From positions 1 to 5,979 of the forward strand of contig DEWM01000115.1 of the NCBI GenBank assembly GCA_002363635.1: a stretch of 5,979 nt of DNA, read 5' to 3'. Below the pieces are notes generated by a model. The model had not been told where the DNA came from. It saw nothing but the letters and a program-made list of their open reading frames with translations, and made no database searches. Below, in pieces: positions 1 through 5,393 of this stretch (position 1 is its first letter; each line of letters opens with the position of its first letter). Origin of the DNA: Caryophanales bacterium UBA3210 (GTDB taxonomy: Bacteria; Bacillota_I; Bacilli_A; RFN20; CAG-449). The translations under genes and the position numbers were made by a program.

Positions 1-485
1 GCAACGGTTGCAGGATATTCAATGTAAGGAGATGGATTTTCAAATTCTTCTCCATCGAGTTTGTATGTTGTAAAAAGTACATTACCAACTGCATCAGTAT
101 GATTTTCTCTTAAAGGTAAGACTTCTTCTTTAGTAGGAACATCAAGTAAATCGATTTTACCAGTGACAAAATTTAAATCATCATCCATCTTCTGGTAATT
201 ATTAATGACACCTTTTTTCATTTTTGCAGGAACTAAAGAACCTTCAAGTTCTGTATATTCTGCAGTAGTAAATGTAATACCATCTTCAGTAGTAGTAGGA
301 ACAATGATATTAAGTTGACCATTGTTGACCATAGTAAACCATGCAAAGGAAGAAACTGCTACTGTACCGACTAATGCAACAGATGAGATGACGATAGTAA
401 TAAGTTTGTTATTAAATTTTGGCTTAGATGAAATAGATTTTTTAATTTCTTTTTCATTTGGCAAAACTTTCTTATTTGTACCCAT
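1..485 (-). CDS. Secreted protein with SipW-cognate-like N-terminus (partial, 3' end off window)
   Basis: The reading frame is open from the ATG at 485 to the left edge, giving 161 codons with no stop, so the C-terminus is missing. Residues 1-27 are polar and lysine-rich (MGTNKK...), 28-47 are hydrophobic, and residues 48-51 read AWFT. A short charged N-terminus, one hydrophobic segment and an (A/S)W(F/Y)T motif just after it resemble the signal-peptide class processed by SipW-type signal peptidases (TasA/camelysin relatives). The visible mature part (about 52-161) is polar, beta-prone and lacks cysteine; I recognise no domain in it. The start is fixed by an AAGGAGG site (494-500) with 8 nt spacing. 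The gene begins 27 nt after the stop of the larger secreted-protein gene upstream and probably shares its transcript. Likely location is the cell surface or outside. The unusually long cytoplasmic stretch before the hydrophobic segment could instead mean it stays as a membrane anchor. The gene itself is well supported; its function is unknown. Confidence 0.88.
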   Translation of the reverse strand, partial: MGTNKKVLPNEKEIKKSISSKPKFNNKLITIVISSVALVGTVAVSSFAWFTMVNNGQLNIIVPTTTEDGITFTTAEYTELEGSLVPAKMKKGVINNYQKMDDDLNFVTGKIDLLDVPTKEEVLPLRENHTDAVGNVLFTTYKLDGEEFENPSPYIEYPATV

Positions 486-493
486 AGTAGTAA

Positions 494-500
494 CCTCCTT
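494..500 (-). promoter_or_regulatory. Strong Shine-Dalgarno site of the downstream secreted-protein gene
   Basis: On the minus strand this reads AAGGAGG, 8 nt before the ATG at 485. It lies in the 27-nt gap after the stop codon of the preceding gene. No terminator is visible in that gap, so the two genes are probably cotranscribed. This site is much stronger than the one on the first gene of the operon. Confidence 0.85.
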
Positions 501-512
501 TCTTTTAGTTAA

Positions 513-2726
513 TTAAATTAATTCTTCGTATCCAGTAACGTAGATAAATGCTGTAGTTACCGGTAGACCTTCGCTATTAGTTGTTAAGTAATAGTAGAGT
601 CTAAATGTGTATGTACCAGAACGTTTCAAAACAATGTTTGACATCTGGCTGTTTTCATCTTGTGGTTCAAAATAATCGCTTAATGGATTTGTCGCATTAT
701 TTAAACCAAGTTCTGCTAAGTCAGTTGGAATGATTCTATCTTGGCTAACAAAACCATCTAATGCCCAAGAAACCCCGAAAGTTGCATTTGCAATCTTGAA
801 TTCGTGATTTGCTTCTCTTTCTTTACCATTGCTATCGATATATTTTCTCTTAGCATCTAAAGAAACTTTTACTTCGTAGTGAGCAGGATCTGTAAATCCT
901 CTTTCAGTAATTGTTTCTGGAACGTAAGTGAATTTATAAGCATCAAGTGCTTCCCAGTTATTAAATGATCCTCTAATGTAGAATGAATCTTCTGCTAAAT
1001 CATAATCACCAATCTTTTCATATATAACTACACTACGATATTTATAATCTCTTCCGTTTCTAAATGATGAAGTACCATTATTACCTTCGATTTCAAGTCC
1101 TTTACTAGTATCTTGATTGACAAGTAAATAAATTCTCCATCTACCGTTACCAGCTTTGTAGTTACTTGCATCTGTGTTAAATGAGTTCTTATAGTAATGA
1201 TCACTTGTATCAAAGACTAAGAATTCAAAGACGTTATCGGAAACTACATCGATGTAGTACATCTGATAATCAGTCACATCTTTAAAGACTTCTCTCGCTC
1301 CTCCATCATTACTTAACTGAGTGTAATTGTTACCCCAGCTTGACCAAGTATCTGCATTTGCATAAGTTGTACCGTTGAAGTAACCTTTCTTCGCTTGACC
1401 AAGTACTGTTGAAGGAATTGCTGAATTATCACCATTCTTATCGTAACTAAATGCTGTATCGTATAAATCTTTAGCGTGTTGATACATCGTTTCATTCTTT
1501 TCTACTCTAGTTTGAGACGCTACAGTATTGTCTTCGTCAGAATAATAATTGTAGAACTTAGTAGATGTATCTTTATTAACTTCAGTCATCTTTGCATTCT
1601 TCCATCCGTTATTACCACCTTTGTAATAGTAAGTATCGAATGGATATTGAACATAACAAGAAATCTTATTAGTGTAGATTTTTACATAGAAGACAAAGTC
1701 ATTTAACGATTTACCATTTTCTGCTTTTGGCATTGTGAAGGTATCCCCGTTAGCATCACCATCAGTATCCGTAACATCTGTCCAGTTATCAAAGACATGA
1801 TAAGTAGTTCTTGTTAACTTGTTGTATGGATTAATGATGTCGCCTTCATGTAAATCAAATGGTTGACCATCTGATGTTGCAAAGGTGTATTGCTTCATGA
1901 AATCACCATTGCTACCTTCTTGTTTGATGTAATCATAGTAAGTACAATTTTGATTCTTATATGTGTAAGTTTCATCATCTGCAAGAACCTTTTGACCTTG
2001 GTCTGGGTGAAGAACTCTAAGTTGCATAAATGAATTATTTTCAGTTGAGTCAAACTTAATATTTAATTCAAATTTAGAACCCATATATTTTCTTGCAGAG
2101 AATGGGAAGACGTTGTTTGAACCATCATGGAACTTTAAGCCAATGAAGAAATTAATTCTCTTACTCTCTTCATCTTTATTTGCCACGGACATTTCATTAA
2201 CTTCTCTGAAGTAATAATATTTTTTAGCGTAGTTTGTTTTTTCAAGGAAGATAACTCTAAATTCATCAAGTCCCATATGACCTTCTTCAGGTTCATGATG
2301 TTCTACCTCACCACTTGCAAGAGTTATATCACATGATTCAATATATCCATAGTCAAGTTTTGACCATTCTTGAGCTTTCTTATTTGAATAAACGCTGACA
2401 CCGAAGAAAATAATGTATGCTTTATCTTCAAGCGAATCTCTGAGTCTTCCTGTTTGACCAGCATATCCATTGATTTCTCCACTATCTCTAACTTTGTACA
2501 TTGCGTTTGTAGATGAATATTCATAAATATCGCCAACTTTAATTAAGTCAGCATTTTCACCTTCAAGTGCGCTACTTACATTTACGATAGTTTCATTTCC
2601 CTGAATATTATTAACATCAAGATTTGCACTATCAATTCCTGTATACCATGAAAAAGTTGTGACTCCTAAAATGAGCACAAGCATAAGAGTTATAATTGGT
2701 GTTATTAGAATTCTTAATTTTTTCAT
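513..2726 (-). CDS. Large secreted surface protein with SWYT signal region and carbohydrate-binding-like modules
   Basis: This is a 737-residue protein. Residues 1-5 are basic (MKKLR), 6-25 form a hydrophobic segment, and 26-29 read SWYT, the tryptophan motif after the hydrophobic core typical of SipW-cognate signal regions. The mature part is rich in Asn, Asp, Tyr and Trp, as in extracellular beta proteins, with three cysteines (132, 261, 357). Residues about 280-352 (VFDNWTDVTD, then TFTMP) resemble an InlB/Flg_new-type beta repeat. Residues about 355-540 (YYKGGNNGW; YYIDVV; GRWRIY) and 581-715 (FYIRGSFNNW; HEFKIANATFG; TYTFRLYYY) resemble starch- or glycan-binding beta-sandwich modules of the CBM/E-set kind. 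These domain calls are by eye. There is no catalytic motif, LPXTG sorting signal or C-terminal membrane anchor. An in-frame TAA sits just upstream, so ATG 2726 is the first possible start; its ribosome site is only a GGGG at 4 nt spacing. A role in adhesion, matrix or glycan binding is inferred. It is first in an operon with the gene at 485. Confidence 0.9.
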   Translation of the reverse strand: MKKLRILITPIITLMLVLILGVTTFSWYTGIDSANLDVNNIQGNETIVNVSSALEGENADLIKVGDIYEYSSTNAMYKVRDSGEINGYAGQTGRLRDSLEDKAYIIFFGVSVYSNKKAQEWSKLDYGYIESCDITLASGEVEHHEPEEGHMGLDEFRVIFLEKTNYAKKYYYFREVNEMSVANKDEESKRINFFIGLKFHDGSNNVFPFSARKYMGSKFELNIKFDSTENNSFMQLRVLHPDQGQKVLADDETYTYKNQNCTYYDYIKQEGSNGDFMKQYTFATSDGQPFDLHEGDIINPYNKLTRTTYHVFDNWTDVTDTDGDANGDTFTMPKAENGKSLNDFVFYVKIYTNKISCYVQYPFDTYYYKGGNNGWKNAKMTEVNKDTSTKFYNYYSDEDNTVASQTRVEKNETMYQHAKDLYDTAFSYDKNGDNSAIPSTVLGQAKKGYFNGTTYANADTWSSWGNNYTQLSNDGGAREVFKDVTDYQMYYIDVVSDNVFEFLVFDTSDHYYKNSFNTDASNYKAGNGRWRIYLLVNQDTSKGLEIEGNNGTSSFRNGRDYKYRSVVIYEKIGDYDLAEDSFYIRGSFNNWEALDAYKFTYVPETITERGFTDPAHYEVKVSLDAKRKYIDSNGKEREANHEFKIANATFGVSWALDGFVSQDRIIPTDLAELGLNNATNPLSDYFEPQDENSQMSNIVLKRSGTYTFRLYYYLTTNSEGLPVTTAFIYVTGYEELI

Positions 2727-2762
2727 TGGTCCCCGAATTAATGATTAACCTTGTTTGGTTAC

Positions 2763-2825
2763 AAAAAAATACTGTGATGACCTTTAAAAACTTAATACCA
2801 ACGATTAGTTTTTTAGTCACTACAG
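2763..2825 (-). terminator. Terminator-like hairpin in the leader of the 737-residue gene (possible attenuator)
   Basis: On the minus strand CTGTAGTGAC (2825-2816) can pair with GTCATCACAG (2781-2772), leaving one A-C mismatch and one G-U pair. Inside it, AAAAACT (2813-2807) pairs with AGTTTTT (2792-2786), and AAT pairs with ATT around a 7-nt loop. The hairpin is followed by TATTTTTTT (2771-2763), as in intrinsic terminators. It lies between the proposed promoter and the start codon at 2726, so it would stop transcription before the gene unless overridden. It could also simply end a short upstream minus-strand transcript. The pairing is directly visible; the regulatory role is inferred. Confidence 0.5.
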
Positions 2826-2863
2826 CTGATCCCCATCTCTTCGTAAGGACAATTCGCTTTTTA

Positions 2864-2893
2864 ATAATAAATTATTAAAGAAAGCACTTTCAA
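2864..2893 (-). promoter_or_regulatory. Sigma-A-type promoter for the secreted-protein operon
   Basis: On the minus strand TTGAAA (2893-2888) and TATTAT (2869-2864) are separated by 18 nt; they differ from consensus at two positions and one position. Transcription would begin around 2857-2860, giving a leader of about 130 nt before the ATG at 2726. AT-rich spacers produce chance matches, so this is a candidate only. It is the best match I found upstream of the gene. Confidence 0.5.
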
Positions 2894-2900
2894 GAATCGT

Positions 2901-2933
2901 GGCACAAGAAGGTAGTATCTAGGCACGAAAAGA
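2901..2933. repeat. Imperfect 12-bp direct repeat with 21-bp period
   Basis: GGCACAAGAAGG (2901-2912) and GGCACGAAAAGA (2922-2933) match at 9 of 12 positions. Their starts are 21 bp apart, close to two helical turns. They lie just upstream of the proposed -35 box (2888-2893) of the minus-strand operon, where an activator could bind. Chance similarity is possible in purine-rich sequence. Confidence 0.3.
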
Positions 2934-3006
2934 CAATTTTATCCATATGGGCAAAATGTAATAAATGAAACAGTTGTTCTTTTCTTGCTAAAAATTCACT
3001 CATTGT

Positions 3007-3022
3007 ATGATAAATTTATCAT
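3007..3022. promoter_or_regulatory. Perfect 16-bp palindrome, possible operator
   Basis: ATGATAAATTTATCAT is a perfect inverted repeat located 28 bp upstream of the -35 box of the DUF1508 gene. Its half-site TGATAAA is close to the TGATAAT arm of Fur-type boxes, but it lacks the single central base those boxes usually have. No regulator is encoded nearby, so the operator role is inference. Confidence 0.3.
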
Positions 3023-3024
3023 TT

Positions 3025-3042
3025 AAAATATTTAAATATTTT
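3025..3042. repeat. Perfect 18-bp A/T-only palindrome
   Basis: AAAATATTTAAATATTTT is a perfect inverted repeat, two bases after the 16-bp palindrome and just before the plus-strand promoter. It is made only of A and T, so it may act through easy melting or curvature, or may be a chance product of composition. It is too weak to be a convincing terminator. Confidence 0.35.
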
Positions 3043-3050
3043 TTAGGCTA

Positions 3051-3080
3051 TTGAAAATCAATTTAAAACAAAACTATAAT
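3051..3080 (+). promoter_or_regulatory. Sigma-A-type promoter of the DUF1508 gene
   Basis: TTGAAA (3051-3056) and a perfect TATAAT (3075-3080) are separated by 18 nt. Transcription would begin near 3087, giving a leader of about 30 nt that includes the GGAGG site. The position, sequence and short leader all agree. Confidence 0.75.
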
Positions 3081-3102
3081 TAAAGTACATTCATTAATTA
3101 TT

Positions 3103-3107
3103 GGAGG
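3103..3107 (+). promoter_or_regulatory. Shine-Dalgarno site of the DUF1508 gene
   Basis: GGAGG lies 10 nt before the ATG at 3118 and supports that start. It contrasts with the next plus-strand gene, which has no such site. Confidence 0.8.
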
Positions 3108-3117
3108 AAAAAATAAT

Positions 3118-4383
3118 ATGGATCAAATTTATGCAATCTTAAGGCCAATTTTAGACTGGATTGCAAAAACATTTAGCCTAGGAGGAACAGGTAATCCTGA
3201 TTTATGGGCATTTGTTATTTTGTGTGCAGTCGCAGTACTAGTCATCTTCTTATTAGTACTATTCATTTGCCTAATTGTTAAAGGTAGCAAGAGAAAGAAA
3301 CTTGCAAAACAAGAAGTCTCTTCACCAAAAGCAGTTGAAGAAAAGAAAGAAGAAAAGGCTGAAGAACCAGTCGAAGAAAAAGTTGATGAATCAAAGGTTG
3401 AAGAAGTTTCTAATGTAGAAGAAGCTAAAGAAGAACCTAAGGAAGAAGTCAAAGAAGAAGTTGTTGAGGAACAACCTGTAGAAGAAGAACCTGTTGAGGA
3501 AAAGGTTGAAGAAGCTAAGGAAGAAGTTCCTGAAGTTAAAGAAGAAAAACCAGCAGAAGAAAAGAAACCTGTAATTAAGAGAGGTTCAGAAAAGAAAGTC
3601 GCACCTAGACCAAAACCAGAAAAAGCTGAAAAAGTTGAAAAAGCTGAAGGTGATACTCCAAAAGTTTCTCTAAAAGGACAAGGTAAATTCGTTATTTCTC
3701 AAGACGGTGATAACTACCGTTATAGATTAAAAGCTTCTAACGGTGAATTATTAGTTGTTTCAGAATTATATTCAAACGAAGAATCATGCCGTAAAGGTAT
3801 TGAAACATTAAAGAAGAATTTATCAAACGATACTGCAAAAATTGAATTCATTGAAGATAAACATGGATTATTCTCTTTCCGTGTTATGACAAAGCAAGGT
3901 AGAACACTTGCAACATCCGCTAACTACAAGACAGAAGCAAGATCAAAATCAGCATCTGAATCTGCAAAACGTTGGGCAGCTACAGAAAGAATTGAAGTCG
4001 AAGAATCAAATGAAGACCATTCAGAAGTAGAAGAATTCACAGAAGTAGTAGAGCAAATCGAAGGTGGTAAATTCAAAATTATCAACGAAGATGAAAAATA
4101 CACATATCAATTAATCGCTTCAAACGGACAAGTTATCGCTACATCACAAGTTTATAAATCATTAACAACATGTAAAGATGCTTTAGAAAACTTTAGAAAA
4201 CTTGCATATGAAGGTAAATTCTATATCTTCAAAGATAAGAATGGAAAATTCCAATACAAGTTATACAACAAACAAAAACGTATGATCCTTGCAGGTGAAG
4301 TTTATGATGACAAAGCTCGTGCAACAGCAGTTATCACTTCAATTAAGAGATTTGCAGGCAACGCTAAAGTTGTTACAGAATAA
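3118..4383 (+). CDS. Membrane-anchored protein with Glu/Lys-rich spacer and four DUF1508 (YegP-type) repeats
   Basis: This is a 421-residue protein. Residues 1-29 form a short N-terminal segment, about 30-55 form one hydrophobic membrane span, and KGSKRKKLAK follows directly, so the positive-inside rule places the C-terminal part in the cytoplasm. Residues about 65-182 are a low-complexity Glu/Lys/Val/Pro spacer (EEPVEEKV-like runs); frequent prolines argue against a continuous coiled coil. Four repeats follow at about 187-236 (GKFVISQDGDNYRYRLKASN), 238-290 (KIEFIEDKHGLFSFRV), 315-365 (GGKFKIINEDEKYTYQLIAS) and 366-417 (GKFYIFKDKNGKFQYKLYN). Each has the DUF1508 pattern: GKF-beta, D/N-G turn, aromatic-R/K-L strand, then a Y-x-S/K helix region. 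Family members are usually small soluble proteins with one or two repeats and no agreed biochemical role; no catalytic residues are evident. The gene has its own promoter, GGAGG site and terminator, so it is probably monocistronic. Domain assignment is by pattern recognition. Confidence 0.92.
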   Translation: MDQIYAILRPILDWIAKTFSLGGTGNPDLWAFVILCAVAVLVIFLLVLFICLIVKGSKRKKLAKQEVSSPKAVEEKKEEKAEEPVEEKVDESKVEEVSNVEEAKEEPKEEVKEEVVEEQPVEEEPVEEKVEEAKEEVPEVKEEKPAEEKKPVIKRGSEKKVAPRPKPEKAEKVEKAEGDTPKVSLKGQGKFVISQDGDNYRYRLKASNGELLVVSELYSNEESCRKGIETLKKNLSNDTAKIEFIEDKHGLFSFRVMTKQGRTLATSANYKTEARSKSASESAKRWAATERIEVEESNEDHSEVEEFTEVVEQIEGGKFKIINEDEKYTYQLIASNGQVIATSQVYKSLTTCKDALENFRKLAYEGKFYIFKDKNGKFQYKLYNKQKRMILAGEVYDDKARATAVITSIKRFAGNAKVVTE

Positions 4384-4402
4384 TAATATAAGTTAAATAC
4401 TT

Positions 4403-4433
4403 AGAGCCTAGGTTATTAAATCTAGGCTTTTTT
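4403..4433 (+). terminator. Intrinsic terminator after the DUF1508 gene
   Basis: AGCCTAGGTT (4405-4414) pairs with AATCTAGGCT (4419-4428), with one G-U pair and a 4-nt ATTA loop, followed by a T-run to 4433. It begins about 20 nt after the stop codon. It separates this transcription unit from the phosphatase gene. Confidence 0.9.
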
Positions 4434-4465
4434 ATTGAAAAATTGAACTTTTTTAATACATTTTA

Positions 4466-4493
4466 TTGAAAGAAAAATCTACTAAATTATAAT
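4466..4493 (+). promoter_or_regulatory. Promoter of the HAD phosphatase gene, abutting the start codon
   Basis: TTGAAA (4466-4471) and a perfect TATAAT (4488-4493) are separated by 16 nt. Transcription would start about 5-9 nt downstream, at 4498-4502, essentially on the ATG at 4502. The resulting mRNA would have almost no 5' leader. A weaker alternative (TTGAAA 4435-4440 with TACATT 4457-4462) would give a leader of about 30 nt, still without a usable ribosome site. Confidence 0.6.
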
Positions 4494-4501
4494 TACAATG
4501 T

Positions 4502-5287
4502 ATGAATAAAAATTATAAAATTATATTTTTTGATGTCGATAACACTTTATACCCTAACGATACTAAGATTGTTCCTCAATCAACTATTGGCGCAATAAAA
4601 AAAGCTAAAGAAAAAGGCATTTTAATCTGTTTAGCAACTGGTAGAAATTATCCTCTTGCCAAAATGACTGGTATCTTTGATACTATTGATTTTGATTATT
4701 ACGTTTTATGTAATGGTTCATTAGTATTAGATAAAAATAAAAACATTATCTATGGAGATCCTCTAGATAAAGATGATATTCAAAAAATGTTAGATGTTTC
4801 TAAAGATATTGATTGTAATATTGTTTTCCACACATATGATGATTTCTATTGTTATAACAATAACTTAGATTTAGCGTTTAAAGGATTAAAACCATTTAAT
4901 ATCCCAGTTCCAGATGTAAAAGAATTAAACGAAGATGTTTATATGCTTAACCTCTTTGTAGATGATGAATATACATCTAGATTTAGTAATTTAACAAAAG
5001 ATTTAACATATCTAAGATTAAAACAATATGGATATGATGTATTTAAAAATACCGTTAATAAGTCTACTGGTATTAAGCATCTACTAGAGATTCTCTCAAT
5101 TGATGTTCAAGACTCTATGGCCTTTGGAGATGGTAAGAATGATATTGAAATGCTCTCATATGTAGGCACAGGTGTATGTATGGGAAACGGAGTAGATGAG
5201 GCTAAAAAAGTAAGTAACTACATTACAACAGATATTAACGATAATGGAATTAGTAATGCATTAAAACATTTTAATATAATTGATTAG
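4502..5287 (+). CDS. Cof-type HAD-IIB family hydrolase (phosphatase)
   Basis: This is a 261-residue cytosolic protein, a normal length for Cof/YidA-type HAD-IIB phosphatases. All four HAD motifs are present: motif I DVDNTLY (nucleophile D11, acid/base D13), motif II in LATGR (T46), motif III lysine in VNKSTGIKHLLEIL (K187), and motif IV FGDGKNDIEML (D210, D214; Mg2+ binding). The cap (about 82-180) sits between motifs II and III, as in subclass IIB. The family hydrolyses phosphate esters such as sugar phosphates, flavin mononucleotide or pyridoxal phosphate; the cap sequence does not let me name the substrate. Motif I has Asn where most Cof proteins have Gly (DxDGT), as some HAD members do. 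Start: an in-frame stop occurs just upstream, and MNKNYKIIFFDVD is the usual short lead-in. No Shine-Dalgarno site precedes it, and the -10 box ends 8 nt before the ATG, suggesting leaderless translation. It lies between two terminators, so it is probably monocistronic. Confidence 0.95.
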   Translation: MNKNYKIIFFDVDNTLYPNDTKIVPQSTIGAIKKAKEKGILICLATGRNYPLAKMTGIFDTIDFDYYVLCNGSLVLDKNKNIIYGDPLDKDDIQKMLDVSKDIDCNIVFHTYDDFYCYNNNLDLAFKGLKPFNIPVPDVKELNEDVYMLNLFVDDEYTSRFSNLTKDLTYLRLKQYGYDVFKNTVNKSTGIKHLLEILSIDVQDSMAFGDGKNDIEMLSYVGTGVCMGNGVDEAKKVSNYITTDINDNGISNALKHFNIID

Positions 5288-5288
5288 C

Positions 5289-5331
5289 AAAAAAGGATAG
5301 AACATGAATGAATTTGTGTTCTATCTTTTTT
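5289..5331. terminator. Bidirectional intrinsic terminator between convergent genes
   Basis: GATAGAACA (5296-5304) pairs perfectly with TGTTCTATC (5317-5325), and G-U and A-U pairs can extend the stem inward. The stem is flanked by an A-run (5289-5294) and a T-run (5326-5331), so it has a U-tract when read from either strand. It starts right after the phosphatase stop codon and also lies downstream of the minus-strand ATPase gene, serving both. Confidence 0.9.
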
Positions 5332-5373
5332 GTACGGTTCTATAATAAATATTATTTCCCATACTATCCCCCT

Positions 5374-5393
5374 AAAAATAATTAATTATTTTT
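5374..5393. repeat. Perfect 20-bp A/T-only palindrome over the stop codon of the ATPase gene
   Basis: An A5 run, TAATTAATTA and a T5 run make a perfect inverted repeat. It includes the TAA stop (5386-5388) of the minus-strand ATPase gene. With no G or C it would form only a weak hairpin; it might protect the 3' end or add to termination, or be a product of base composition. Confidence 0.4.

Larger units (their letters stand above)
2727..3117. other. 391-bp divergent intergenic regulatory region
   Basis: This spacer separates the minus-strand secreted-protein operon from the plus-strand DUF1508 gene. From left to right it holds the weak ribosome site of the minus gene, a leader hairpin with T-tract, the minus promoter, two related 12-mers 21 bp apart (2901-2912 and 2922-2933), two perfect palindromes (3007-3022 and 3025-3042), then the plus promoter and ribosome site. 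A 37-codon minus-strand ORF (3003-2890) starting MSEFLARKEQ lacks a ribosome site and cannot be called a gene with confidence. No tRNA, rRNA or known riboswitch was recognised. Confidence 0.6.

Noticed and set aside
322..516. 64-codon plus-strand ORF
   Set aside because: It lies antisense to the start of the secreted-protein gene at 485 and covers its ribosome site. It has no ribosome site of its own, and its protein is just the antisense of a signal segment.
1476..1706. 76-codon plus-strand ORF inside the large minus-strand gene
   Set aside because: It is an antisense shadow with no ribosome site; the minus frame is continuous for 737 codons with signal and domain structure.
2632..2820. 62-codon minus-strand ORF with a GTG start and a signal-like beginning (MTKKLIVGIK)
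   Set aside because: It overlaps the start of the 737-residue gene out of frame by about 95 nt and runs through the leader hairpin and T-tract. The downstream residues are a frame-shifted reading of the real signal peptide.
2813..2860. Possible SAM-type riboswitch start (CTTACGAAGAGATGGGG on the minus strand)
   Set aside because: Only the first few bases resemble the S-box core. The conserved later elements are absent, and the downstream gene is not related to sulfur metabolism.
3129..3452. 107-codon minus-strand ORF rich in Ser
   Set aside because: It is the antisense shadow of the Glu/Lys-rich spacer: GAA/GAG codons read in reverse give Ser/Phe-type codons without stops. No promoter or ribosome site supports it.
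3340..3650. GAAGAA-rich low-complexity stretch as a possible CRISPR or satellite repeat
   Set aside because: The pattern is codon-level Glu/Lys repetition inside an intact reading frame, with no fixed repeat unit or spacer structure.
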